In this document: positions 35,541 through 44,724 of the stretch, piece after piece | Layout of the letters: every line of letters begins with the position of its first letter | Numbering within the stretch: the stretch's first letter is position 1 | Source of the DNA: Metarhizobium sp017305935 | GTDB lineage: Bacteria; Pseudomonadota; Alphaproteobacteria; Rhizobiales; Rhizobiaceae | NCBI RefSeq assembly: GCF_029601685.1 | Contig: NZ_JARRIR010000004.1 | Location: forward strand, 186,001-250,000 | Direction of reading: 5' to 3' | DNA length: 64,000 bases | Notes under the pieces: model-generated | What the model was told of the DNA's origin: nothing | What the model saw: the letters and a program-made list of their open reading frames with translations, nothing else | Database searches by the model: none | Position numbers and translations under genes: made by a program

Positions 35541-38000
35541 TCAGAAAAGCCCGCCGGCGCCGGAGGTGACCGCCTGGTTGGCCTGCGGCGAGGTGCGCAT
35601 GATCTCGTCGGGATCGACGGTGCCTTCCATGCCGATGACGTTGAAGCTGTCGGCGGGGCCGGTGCCGGGCTTGAAAGCCTCGACGATGGTGTCCGGCTCG
35701 CCTTCCATCGCCCGCATGCCGGTCTTGCGGTTGACCGGGATCAGGCTCATGCCCTCGGGAACGATGAATTTCGTCGGCGGGCTTTCCTTCATCGCCTGCT
35801 GCATGAATTCGTTGAAGATCGGCGCCGAAAGCGATCCGCCGGTGCCGCCGCGGCCGAGCGGCGCCGGCGTATCGAAGCCGATATAAAGGCCGGCGACCAG
35901 ATCGGGCGTATAGCCGACGAACCAGGCGTCCTTCTCGTCGTTGGTCGTGCCGGTCTTGCCGGCGACATCGCGACCGTCGAGCTTGATCTTGCCGGCCGCC
36001 GTACCGCGCTGGACGACACCCTGCATCATCGAGGTGATCTGGTAGGCGGTCATCGGGTCGAGCACCTGCTCGCGATTGTCGACGATGGTGGGCTCGTCCT
36101 GGTTCTGCCAGCCGCCGGCATTGCAATTGTCGCAGCCGCGTTCCTCATGGCGGAAGATGGTCTTGCCGTAGCGGTCCTGAATACGGTCGATCAGTGACGG
36201 CTTGATCTGCTTGCCGCCGTTGGCGAGCACGGAATAGGCCGAGACCATGCGCAGGACAGTGGTTTCGCCCGAGCCCAGCGACATCGACAGGAGCGGCAGC
36301 ATCTTGTCGTAGATGCCGAAACGCTCGGCATATTCGGCGACGAGGTTCATGCCCATGTCGTTCGCCAGCCGCACCGTCATGAGGTTACGCGACTTTTCGA
36401 TGCCGAGGCGCAGCGTCGAGGGGCCGGCGGAACCGCCGCCATAGTTTTCCGGGCGCCAGACCTGACCGCCGGAGACGATCTCGATCGGTGCGTCCATGAT
36501 CACCGAGGCCGGGGTATAGCCGTTGTCGAGCGCGGCGGCATAGACAAAAGGCTTGAAGGAGGAACCCGGCTGGCGCTTTGCCTGCGTGGCGCGGTTGAAT
36601 TCCGATTGCGCATAGGAGAAGCCGCCGACCAGGGCCAGGACGCGGCCGGTATGCGGATCCATGGCGACCAGAGCGCCCTGCACCTTGGGCGGCTGGCGCA
36701 GGCGGTAATTGCCGGAATTGTCGCCGCCGATCTGTTCGACATAGACGACATCGCCCGGCGACAGCGCGCCATCGGGCGATTTCGCCGTCTTGCGGTCGCC
36801 CTTGGCGGAGCGGTAGGCCCAGCGCATGTTTTCCGCCTCGATACGGCCGGTCTGGCGATCGCCGCCGACCTTGCCGCTGGCCTCGATCTGCGGCCGAATG
36901 CCGATGTCGACACCGCTCTTGTCGGCGCCGAGGACGACGGCCAACTTCCATTCCGGCACGTCGGCGAGCGCGGGAATCTTGGCAAGCTGGGCGCCCCATT
37001 CATGGCTGACGTCGATGGTGGAAACCGGGCCGTGGAAACCGCGGCGTTCGTCGTAATTGATCAGGCCGTCCTGCAACGCGCGGCGCGCATAGGCCTGCAG
37101 CGTCGGATCGAGCGAGGTTCGCACCGAAAGACCGCCCTCATACAGCGCCTTGTCGCCATAGCGCTCGATGATCTGGCGGCGCACTTCCTCGGAGAAGAAT
37201 TCGGAGGCGAACAGATAGGAGCCGTTGCGGCGCGGCGTGACGCCCAACGGCTGCGCCTTGGCTTCCTCGCCATCCGGCTTGCTGACGTAACCGTTCTCGA
37301 CCATGCGGTCGATGACCCAGTTGCGGCGTTCCAGCGCCGCTTCCGGGCGGCGGAAGGGATGGTAGTTGGCAGGTCCCTTGGGCAGCGAGGCGAGATAGGC
37401 GGCTTCAGCGACGGTCAGCTCGGTGACGGACTTGTCGAAATAGGTGAGCGCCGCGCCGGCGATGCCATAGGCATTCATGCCGAAGAAGATCTCGTTGAGA
37501 TACAGTTCCAGGATCTTGTCCTTGGAATAGGCCTGTTCGATTCGGAAGGAGAGAATCGCTTCCTTGACCTTGCGGTCGATGGTCTGGTCGGACGAGAGCA
37601 GGAAGTTCTTGGCCACCTGCTGGGTGATGGTCGAGGCGCCCTCGGGGCGACGGCCGGAACCGATGTTCTGGATGTTGTTGACCATGGCGCGGGCGAGACC
37701 GGTGAGATCGACGCCCGGATGATTGTAGAAATTCTTGTCTTCCGCGGAGAGGAAAGCGGCCTTCACCCGGTCTGGAATGGCCTGGATCGGCAGGAACAGG
37801 CGGCGCTCGCGGGCATATTCGGCCATCAGCGCGCCGTTGCCGGCATGGATGCGGGTGGTGACCGGCGGCGCATAGCTCGCCAGGACCGCGTAATCGGGAA
37901 GATCTTTCGAAACCCCGTTCAGATAGACGGCGACAGCGGCGGCGACGCCGAAAAACAAGACGCAGGCCAAGCCGAACAAGTATCCAATCAGTCTGATCAT
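35541..38000 (-). CDS. mrcA: Penicillin-binding protein 1A (bifunctional glycosyltransferase/transpeptidase)
   Basis: Class A PBP that polymerises lipid II and cross-links peptidoglycan in the periplasm. The 819 residues comprise an N-terminal TM anchor (about 2-28), a GT51 domain (EDKNFYNHPG then TITQQVAKNFLL), an OB-like insertion, and a transpeptidase domain with Ser480 in SSFKP, a later SxN-type element (AYSVLANG) and the KTGT motif at Lys682. A Cys-x2-Cys pair (GCDNCN) lies in the transpeptidase region. ATG 38000 is chosen because the TM anchor starts there; an in-frame extension to 38090 is unlike the family. The amidase gene is upstream on the same strand. Confidence 0.95.
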   Translation of the reverse strand: MIRLIGYLFGLACVLFFGVAAAVAVYLNGVSKDLPDYAVLASYAPPVTTRIHAGNGALMAEYARERRLFLPIQAIPDRVKAAFLSAEDKNFYNHPGVDLTGLARAMVNNIQNIGSGRRPEGASTITQQVAKNFLLSSDQTIDRKVKEAILSFRIEQAYSKDKILELYLNEIFFGMNAYGIAGAALTYFDKSVTELTVAEAAYLASLPKGPANYHPFRRPEAALERRNWVIDRMVENGYVSKPDGEEAKAQPLGVTPRRNGSYLFASEFFSEEVRRQIIERYGDKALYEGGLSVRTSLDPTLQAYARRALQDGLINYDERRGFHGPVSTIDVSHEWGAQLAKIPALADVPEWKLAVVLGADKSGVDIGIRPQIEASGKVGGDRQTGRIEAENMRWAYRSAKGDRKTAKSPDGALSPGDVVYVEQIGGDNSGNYRLRQPPKVQGALVAMDPHTGRVLALVGGFSYAQSEFNRATQAKRQPGSSFKPFVYAAALDNGYTPASVIMDAPIEIVSGGQVWRPENYGGGSAGPSTLRLGIEKSRNLMTVRLANDMGMNLVAEYAERFGIYDKMLPLLSMSLGSGETTVLRMVSAYSVLANGGKQIKPSLIDRIQDRYGKTIFRHEERGCDNCNAGGWQNQDEPTIVDNREQVLDPMTAYQITSMMQGVVQRGTAAGKIKLDGRDVAGKTGTTNDEKDAWFVGYTPDLVAGLYIGFDTPAPLGRGGTGGSLSAPIFNEFMQQAMKESPPTKFIVPEGMSLIPVNRKTGMRAMEGEPDTIVEAFKPGTGPADSFNVIGMEGTVDPDEIMRTSPQANQAVTSGAGGLF

Positions 38001-38261
38001 CGTCTGAGCTACCGGTCCTTCACAGGAAGAAAAGCTGTATTTGAAATTCGTTTCGCCGCGCCGAGCGTCGCGCCAGCGATACAATCGCATAGATGCCCGC
38101 GTTTTGCACGACGCCTGCCGGTTTGCAAGAGACCGCCGCCACCGGACGCATCACGACTCGTCCCTATCGACGAACTGTGCCGGTCAATAATGGTCCGAAT
38201 GTGAGCAAAATAGGGCCTCGCCGACGTTTTCCCTGCATCTGTCACCGGATCGCAACGGCGC

Positions 38262-39446
38262 TCAGCCGCCATCCGCCGCCGCCTTTTCGCGGTATCGACG
38301 CACGGCGACCGCCAGGAGGTCGGCAACCTTCGCCCGCCATGCTTCGTCGAGCAGCAGTTTTTCGTCCTCGGGATTGGACAGGAAGCCGAGTTCCAGCAGG
38401 ATGGAGGGCACGTCCGGCGCCTGCAGCACCCGGAAACCGGCATAGCGATGCGGGTTGTTGATCAACCCGATCTGCCCCTCGAAAGCGCCGACCACCGAGC
38501 GGGCCATGGCGATCGAAAAGGCCTGCGTCTCGCGCCGGGTCAGGTCGAGCAGGATATCGGCGACCTCGGCCGGCTCGTCCCCAAGCTTGATGCCGGCGAT
38601 CTCGTCAGAGAGGTTTTCACGCTTGGCAAGGGCGGCGGCCAGTCCATCCGAAGCGTTGTCGGAAATCGTGTAGACGGTGGCGCCGCGGATCGAATTCTGC
38701 TGCAGCGTATCGGCATGCAACGAGACGAAGAGATTGGCGCGCTTCTCGCGGGCGATCTGCACCCGTTCCGACAAAGACAGGAAACGGTCGTCCTCACGGG
38801 TCAGCACGGCCTTGATGCCGGGTTCCCGGTTGAGCCGTTCGACGAGGCCACGGGCGAAGGCGAGCGTGACGTTCTTTTCCTCAGTCTTGCTGTCGGCGCC
38901 GATGGCCCCGGCATCGATGCCGCCATGACCGGCATCGACCGCGATGACGAAGGCGCCGTCCGTTGCCGGCTTCTGCGCCAGCATCGCGCTGGCCGGCTTC
39001 GGGGCAATGTCGCCTTGCCGCCAGGTCTCGGCCGCCGCAAGCGCCTGGAAACGCTTTTCAGACACCGAGACGGCGTCGAGCACGAGGCGGATATCCTTGC
39101 CCTCGACCTGCACCTTGGCGGTGGTCAGTTCCACGGGCTTGCGGGCCGTGAGCACCAGCCGGGCGCTGTCGGCATCCATCGTGCCGTAGCGGATGTCGGA
39201 AAACAGGCCGCGCGGCGCAAGCTGGTCGGCGGGAAAACCGAAGGCGACCCTTGGCAGGTCGACGATCACGCGCGGCGGATTTGTGACGTAATGCACGGCG
39301 ACGTCGATCTTCTTCTCCAGATCGATGACAATGCGCGAGCGGGCGTCGTCGCCGGCGATCCGCGCGCCAAAGGCAAGCACCGCATCATCGGCGGCCATCG
39401 CGGGCATCGCCGCGAGAAAGCAGGCAAAAAGCGCGACGGCGCGCAT
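38262..39446 (-). CDS. amiC: N-acetylmuramoyl-L-alanine amidase (AmiC type)
   Basis: Periplasmic zinc amidase that removes stem peptides from murein and helps daughter-cell separation. The 394 residues comprise a signal peptide (MRAVALFACFLAAMPAMA), an N-terminal AMIN domain (about 25-130; DLEKKIDVAVHYV) and an Amidase_3 domain with zinc ligands in VDAGHGGIDAGA and SLHAD, and the catalytic Glu in ILLELGFLSNPEDE. ATG 39446 starts the signal peptide. It lies 261 nt upstream of PBP1A on the same strand; a promoter for PBP1A may sit in that gap. RNase E is divergent. Confidence 0.92.
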   Translation of the reverse strand: MRAVALFACFLAAMPAMAADDAVLAFGARIAGDDARSRIVIDLEKKIDVAVHYVTNPPRVIVDLPRVAFGFPADQLAPRGLFSDIRYGTMDADSARLVLTARKPVELTTAKVQVEGKDIRLVLDAVSVSEKRFQALAAAETWRQGDIAPKPASAMLAQKPATDGAFVIAVDAGHGGIDAGAIGADSKTEEKNVTLAFARGLVERLNREPGIKAVLTREDDRFLSLSERVQIAREKRANLFVSLHADTLQQNSIRGATVYTISDNASDGLAAALAKRENLSDEIAGIKLGDEPAEVADILLDLTRRETQAFSIAMARSVVGAFEGQIGLINNPHRYAGFRVLQAPDVPSILLELGFLSNPEDEKLLLDEAWRAKVADLLAVAVRRYREKAAADGG

Positions 39447-40117
39447 CGCCCTCAAGCCTGCATTGCGGATCACAAGGAATGTCAAAGCCGGATGCACCCT
39501 CTCCCGGAGCCCGTTGCTGTCTGGCGATTCGCCGAGGCCCTGTCTCATATGCCGGAAAATTCCGGCGGGTTGAAGGCGGAAGACGTGAGGCCGGCGACCG
39601 CAACCCCGCTCATCGACAGAAATCGATCAATATTATGACGCACTTGGCTTTTCCCTTGCTATTGCGACACGGAGGACATACAAGCATAGATGAAGGCATA
39701 AGGTGCTGACGGGATAGATCGCCGCAAGGCAGCCAGCCGTATTTTCGGATCTGGCGCTAACTGGCGCAGGCTTCATCCGTCGTCAAAGCAGTGCTGCCTG
39801 AAACTGGATCAGCCGGCGGTGGCCGGAGAAAAACATCGACGGCATGCCGTCACGCTCGCAGGAGCAAATTCATCGGATCCTCATAGGGTTCAAGGTATCG
39901 TCATTCTCGTTTGGTCGTTGATGTCGTTGCAGCAGTTTTCGTCAGAAGTGAACAGGTCCAGGGATGTATCTTGTCCCGGTGCTGTCCTGCTGCCGGCCGC
40001 TCGACGCTCCCGGGCGGGAATTAAAATTTCCGGCGCTTTGTCCGCTTTGCACGCATTTTCCGCTTCACGAACCGGTTTGCCTGCTCGCTCGCATTCGCGC
40101 CGAGGAGCAGAAAGTCA
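39447..40117 (+). promoter_or_regulatory. Long gene-free region upstream of rne (probable leader and promoters)
   Basis: 671 nt between the divergent amidase and RNase E starts. I find no credible gene. The last ~450 nt are moderately G+C-rich and contain several potential short stems, including CTGGCGC and its complement near 39750-39770. RNase E autoregulates through long 5' leaders in enterobacteria and pseudomonads, so a leader here is plausible. The transcription start is not identifiable by eye. Confidence 0.45.
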
Positions 40118-42973
40118 ATGGCAGACAAAATGCTTATCGATGCGTCTCATGAAGAGGAGACGCGCGTCGTTGTCGTTCGCGGCAACCGCATAGAAGAATT
40201 CGATTTCGAATCTCAGCACAAGAAACAAATCCGCGGCAACATCTACCTGGCAAAGGTGACCCGCGTCGAGCCGTCGCTGCAGGCGGCGTTCGTGGATTAC
40301 GGCGGCAATCGCCACGGCTTCCTGGCCTTTGCCGAAATCCATCCCGATTATTACCAGATCCCCCTTGCCGACCGGCAAGCGCTTCTGAAGGCCGAAGCCG
40401 AGGAGCATCGCAAGGACGACGACATCGAACCGGTCGAGACCGGCACCGATGTCGAGGCCGCTTCCATCGAGGAAACGGTCGAGGTCGCCGCCGAGGAAGC
40501 GCCGGCCGTCGAAGCAGCGCCGGTGACGGAAGCCGCGCCCGCCGAGGCCGCTGCCGCCGAAGAAGAGACCAAGCCGAAAGCCAAGCCGCGCCGCAGCCGC
40601 AAGCGCAAGGCCGATGTCGAGGTCGCCGCCGAGCCGGTCGCCGTCGAAAGCGCCGAGACGCCTGCCGATGAGCAGGACGACGACGGCAAGCCCGGCGAAA
40701 TGGCCGCGATGGTCGATACCGACAGCATTTCCGAGGAGACGCTGGCGCGTCGCCACGATGACGACGACGATGATGACGATGACGGCGAAAAGGAAGTCAT
40801 CGAATCCGTCGGCGCCGAAGACGCCATGGAAGAGGTTCCGGATCGCGTCGTGCGCAAGCCGCGCAAGCAGTATCGCATCCAGGAAGTCATCAAGCGCCGC
40901 CAGATCCTGCTTGTGCAAGTCGCCAAGGAAGAACGCGGCAACAAGGGCGCGGCGCTGACCACCTATCTGTCGCTGGCCGGCCGTTATTCGGTGCTGATGC
41001 CGAACACGGCGCGCGGCGGCGGCATTTCCCGCAAGATCACCAATCCCACCGACCGCAAGCGGCTGAAGGAAATCGCCCGCATGCTGGAAGTGCCGCAGGG
41101 CATGGGCGTCATCCTGCGCACCGCCGGCGCCAACCGCACCAAGGTCGAGGTCAAGCGCGACTTCGAATACCTGATGCGCCTGTGGGAAAATGTCCGGACG
41201 CTGACGCTGAATTCGATCGCGCCCTGCCTCGTCTATGAGGAAGGCTCGCTGATCAAGCGCTCGATCCGCGACCTCTACAACAAGGACATCAACGAGATCA
41301 TCGTTGCCGGCGAAGAAGGCTATCGTGAAGCGAAAGACTTCATGAAGATGCTGATGCCGAGCCATGCCAAGGTGGTCCAGCCTTACCGCGACCTGCATCC
41401 GATCTTCTCGCGCTCCGGCATCGAGGCGCAGCTCGATCGCATGCTGCAGCCGCAGGTGACGCTGAGATCCGGCGGCTACCTGATCATCAACCAGACGGAA
41501 GCGCTGGTTGCCATCGACGTCAATTCCGGTCGCTCGACCCGCGAACACTCCATCGAAGACACCGCGCTGCAGACGAACCTGGAAGCGGCGGAAGAAATCG
41601 CCCGCCAGCTTCGCCTGCGCGACCTTGCCGGCCTGATCGTCATCGACTTCATCGACATGGAGGAGAAGCGCAACAACCGCTCCGTCGAGAAGAAGCTGAA
41701 GGATTGCCTGAAGAACGACCGCGCCCGTATCCAGGTCGGCCGCATCTCGCATTTCGGCCTTCTGGAAATGTCGCGCCAGCGCATCCGCGCCTCGGTTCTG
41801 GAATCTACAACCCAGGTCTGCCCGCATTGCGCCGGCACCGGCCATATCCGCTCGCAGTCGTCTGTGGCACTGCATGTCCTGCGCGGCATCGAGGAGTATC
41901 TCCTCAAGAACACCACGCATGACATCATCGTCCACACCACGCCGGAGACGGCGCTCTACCTGCTGAACCACAAGCGCGGCACCATCGTCGACTACGAACG
42001 CCGCTTCGGCGTCTCGATCGTCGTCGAGGCCGACAACGCGGTCGGTTCGCAGCATTTCAGCATCGAGCGCGGCGAGCCGGTCGAAAACCCGGTCAGGATT
42101 GAAACCCTGATCCACTTCGAACCCGAGCCCGAGGATGACGACGACATCGTCATCGAGGCGGACGAGGACGAAGAAGACGAAATCGTCAGCGAGCGCGAAG
42201 AAAGCGCCGAAAAGGCTGCGCGCAACAATGACGACATCGGCAATCGCAAGCGCAAGCGCCGTCGCCGCCGTCGTGGCAACAAGGGCCAGGCCGGAGACGA
42301 CCAGGCCGTCCGTGGCGACGCGATCGCCGGAGACCAGGACGATGACGAGGATGGCGACGAGGACGAAGGCGATAACGGCGCCGAGTCCGAAGCCGCCACT
42401 TCCGACGACCAGCCCAAGCGCAAGCGCCGCCGTCGTGGCAAGCGTGGCGGCCGCCGCAACCGCGAGGATGGCTCGCTGATCGATGAGAACGGCGAAGCCT
42501 CCGATGATGGCGACGACGAGGACGAAAGCTTCGAAGCCGCCGCGGAAAGCGTGAGCGTATCCGTCGAATCCGCGGAGCCCGCCGACGAGGCACCGGTCGA
42601 GCCTGTTGCCGCCGTCGCGGAAGCGGTCCCTGCCGAAGAAAGCGCCAAGCCGGCCAAGGCCCGCCGCAGCCGCAAGGCCAAGGCTTCGCCTGTCGAAGCC
42701 CCGGTTGCAGAGGAAGCGGCACCCGTGGCGGAGGTCAGCGAAACGGTGGAAATCGCGGCAGATGCTGCCGATCTCCCCGCCGAGCCGGCCGCTATGGATG
42801 AGGCTGCGCCCGAGGCCGAGACCACCGAGGCCAGGGCGGTGCGTGCCAATCGCGCATCGAATGTCTCCTCGTCGGAGCCGGTTGTGACTTCGAAGCGCGC
42901 GACCGCCGATGGCGACGAAGAGCCGCCGAAGCCGAAGAAAGCCGGGTGGTGGCAGCGCCGCGGCTTCCTCTGA
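40118..42973 (+). CDS. rne: Ribonuclease E/G family endoribonuclease
   Basis: Main mRNA-decay and RNA-processing endonuclease and the degradosome scaffold. The 951 residues contain an S1 domain interrupted at about residue 85 by a ~165-residue Glu/Asp/Ala/Val-rich insertion, the RNase H/DNase I-like catalytic core with metal ligands Asp467 (DVNSG) and Asp510 (DFIDM), and a zinc-link CPHC at 568-571. The C-terminal ~270 residues alternate acidic stretches with basic KRKRRRRRRG clusters, likely RNA- and partner-binding. Catalytic residues are about 164 downstream of the E. coli numbering, which measures the insertion. GAGGAGCAGAAAG lies upstream of ATG 40118. Confidence 0.96.
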   Translation: MADKMLIDASHEEETRVVVVRGNRIEEFDFESQHKKQIRGNIYLAKVTRVEPSLQAAFVDYGGNRHGFLAFAEIHPDYYQIPLADRQALLKAEAEEHRKDDDIEPVETGTDVEAASIEETVEVAAEEAPAVEAAPVTEAAPAEAAAAEEETKPKAKPRRSRKRKADVEVAAEPVAVESAETPADEQDDDGKPGEMAAMVDTDSISEETLARRHDDDDDDDDDGEKEVIESVGAEDAMEEVPDRVVRKPRKQYRIQEVIKRRQILLVQVAKEERGNKGAALTTYLSLAGRYSVLMPNTARGGGISRKITNPTDRKRLKEIARMLEVPQGMGVILRTAGANRTKVEVKRDFEYLMRLWENVRTLTLNSIAPCLVYEEGSLIKRSIRDLYNKDINEIIVAGEEGYREAKDFMKMLMPSHAKVVQPYRDLHPIFSRSGIEAQLDRMLQPQVTLRSGGYLIINQTEALVAIDVNSGRSTREHSIEDTALQTNLEAAEEIARQLRLRDLAGLIVIDFIDMEEKRNNRSVEKKLKDCLKNDRARIQVGRISHFGLLEMSRQRIRASVLESTTQVCPHCAGTGHIRSQSSVALHVLRGIEEYLLKNTTHDIIVHTTPETALYLLNHKRGTIVDYERRFGVSIVVEADNAVGSQHFSIERGEPVENPVRIETLIHFEPEPEDDDDIVIEADEDEEDEIVSEREESAEKAARNNDDIGNRKRKRRRRRRGNKGQAGDDQAVRGDAIAGDQDDDEDGDEDEGDNGAESEAATSDDQPKRKRRRRGKRGGRRNREDGSLIDENGEASDDGDDEDESFEAAAESVSVSVESAEPADEAPVEPVAAVAEAVPAEESAKPAKARRSRKAKASPVEAPVAEEAAPVAEVSETVEIAADAADLPAEPAAMDEAAPEAETTEARAVRANRASNVSSSEPVVTSKRATADGDEEPPKPKKAGWWQRRGFL

Positions 42974-43000
42974 GGCCTTGCCAGTCTTATCGAACACGGA

Positions 43001-43025
43001 AACCGGCCCTGGCGGCCGGTTTTTC
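43001..43025 (+). terminator. Intrinsic terminator of rne
   Basis: An 8-bp stem (43001-43008 with 43014-43021) with a CTGGC loop is followed directly by TTTTC. It lies 28 nt after the rne stop codon, in a position and form typical of a Rho-independent terminator. Confidence 0.85.
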
Positions 43026-43281
43026 TTTGCGGGATCAATTCAAGACCTTCCGAAACTGAATCCGCAATGCGCGGCAAGCCGCTGAAAGGACTGCAAATCC
43101 AGTGCTTGCGGCGAGGCCCGACAAATGCCGCATTGTTGCGCTCATCACGTTCTTGCGACTCGCGCGGGCGCGGCGATTTTTTCGGTTTGCATCCGGGGCC
43201 GGCCGCCCTACTCTCCGCGGGACACAAGCGGGCCGGCACGACCGTTTCGGCACAGGCAATTCAAGACGACGAGGAAACACC

Positions 43282-44040
43282 ATGGCCTTCACCTTCAAAC
43301 CGATCGCAGCGGCAGTGCTCGCCCTGTCCATGGGCGTCGCGGCTCCGGCCATGGCGCTCGATGACAAGCAAAAGGAAGAGATCGGGCAGTTTATCAAGGA
43401 ATATCTGATCCAGAATCCCGAAATCATGCTCGACGTCCAGAACGCGCTGCAGGCCAAGCAGGAGGCGGCGCGCACGCAGGCTTCCGCGGAGGCGGTCGCG
43501 GCCAACAAGAAGGCGATCTTCTCCGATAGCGGCGACATGATCCTCGGCAATCCCAAGGGAGACGTCACCATCGTCGAGTTCTTCGACTACAATTGCGGTT
43601 ACTGCAAGCATGCGCTGTCGGACATGAACGAGATCATCGATGCCGACAAGAACGTCCGCTTCGTCCTGAAGGAATTGCCGATCCTCGGTCCGGATTCGAT
43701 GGCTGCGCACAAGGTCTCCTATGCTTTCAAGGCACTGGCGCCGGAGAAATACGGCGAGTTCCACCGGGCGTTGCTCGGCGGTGACGTGCGGGCGACGGAA
43801 GAGCGCGCCATCGAGGTCGCGACTTCGCTCGGCGTCAAGGAAGATGCGTTGCGCAAGCAGATGGCGGACAAGCCGAACGATGCGTCCGTCAAGGACGTCT
43901 ATCAGCTCGCCGGCACGCTCGGCATTACCGGCACGCCGTCTTACGTCATCGGCAATGAGGCGGTGTTCGGCGCCGTCGGCGCCGAGGCGCTGGAAGAAAA
44001 GATCGGCAATGTCCGCAGTTGCGGCAAGACCATGTGCTGA
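43282..44040 (+). CDS. DsbA-family periplasmic thiol:disulfide oxidoreductase
   Basis: 252 residues with a signal peptide (ending APAMA, about residue 24), a ~60-residue helical N-terminal stretch (IGQFIKEYLIQNPEIMLDVQNALQAKQEAA), and a thioredoxin-fold DsbA domain with CGYC at 105-108 and a cis-Pro loop TGTPSYVIG. The long N-terminal helix resembles the oligomerisation arm of ScsC/Com1-like DsbA relatives, so it may act as an isomerase or oxidase. It is monocistronic. GAGGAAAC precedes ATG 43282; codons upstream to 43102 are not part of it. Confidence 0.88.
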   Translation: MAFTFKPIAAAVLALSMGVAAPAMALDDKQKEEIGQFIKEYLIQNPEIMLDVQNALQAKQEAARTQASAEAVAANKKAIFSDSGDMILGNPKGDVTIVEFFDYNCGYCKHALSDMNEIIDADKNVRFVLKELPILGPDSMAAHKVSYAFKALAPEKYGEFHRALLGGDVRATEERAIEVATSLGVKEDALRKQMADKPNDASVKDVYQLAGTLGITGTPSYVIGNEAVFGAVGAEALEEKIGNVRSCGKTMC

Positions 44041-44240
44041 GCGGACGTCTTTCCACCGTCAACATGGCATTTCCGGCCATTCTCAAGGGTTGAGCGCGCC
44101 GCGGGGGCTTTTCCTCCGCGGCTGGCCGGTCTATAGCTTCGGGACCGATTTCGGCTGAAACGCCTGGCCGCCAGCGAATCCTCGCGGCGCGGCAGCGTCC
44201 CACCATACGTCAAGAGAACGAAAAGACAGGGCAGAACTTC

Positions 44241-44714
44241 ATGTCTGAAAAGAAGAACGGCATCGACAAGGCTTTGATCCGCGACCTCGCGAACATCCTG
44301 AACGAGACCGACCTGACCGAGATCGAAGTCGAGCAGGACGACCTGCGCATTCGCGTCTCCCGTGCCGGCGCTACCCAGTATATCCAGGCCCCGGTTCCGA
44401 TGGCGGCTCCGCTCGCCATGGCCCCGGCCGCCGCTGCCGCTCCGGCTGCAGCCGCCCCGGCCGCGCCGGCGCTGAACCCGGCCAATACGATCACCGCCCC
44501 GATGGTCGGCACCTGCTATCTGGCTCCCGCCCCGGGCGCGCGTCCCTTCATCGAGGTCGGCGCCACGGTCAAGGAAGGCCAGACGCTGCTGATCATCGAA
44601 GCGATGAAGACGATGAACCAGATTCCTTCGCCGCGCTCCGGCACGGTGACGCAGATCCTCATCGATGACGGCCGCCCGGTCGAATACGGCGAAGCGCTTG
44701 TTGTCGTCGAATAA
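44241..44714 (+). CDS. accB: Biotin carboxyl carrier protein of acetyl-CoA carboxylase
   Basis: Carries biotin between the carboxylase and transferase subunits in the first step of fatty-acid synthesis. The 157 residues have an N-terminal region for AccC contact, an Ala/Pro-rich linker (about 55-85) and a C-terminal biotinyl domain with the biotin attachment Lys123 in EAMKTMNQI. accC starts 11 nt downstream, the standard accBC operon. Confidence 0.97.
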   Translation: MSEKKNGIDKALIRDLANILNETDLTEIEVEQDDLRIRVSRAGATQYIQAPVPMAAPLAMAPAAAAAPAAAAPAAPALNPANTITAPMVGTCYLAPAPGARPFIEVGATVKEGQTLLIIEAMKTMNQIPSPRSGTVTQILIDDGRPVEYGEALVVVE

Positions 44715-44724
44715 AGGACACGGC

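Noticed and set aside
39819..40193. A 124-codon frame upstream of rne
   Set aside because: It overlaps the rne start in another frame, is Ser/Arg/Ala-rich and has no ribosome-binding site or family similarity.
40115..42997. A 960-codon open frame on the minus strand across rne
   Set aside because: It is exactly antisense to rne and arises from G/C-ended codons in a G+C-rich gene; the translation is low-complexity Arg/Gly/Phe/Val sequence with no family.
44098..44122. A terminator between the DsbA-like gene and accB
   Set aside because: A 7-bp stem with an 11-nt loop but no T-tract; too weak to list as a terminator.
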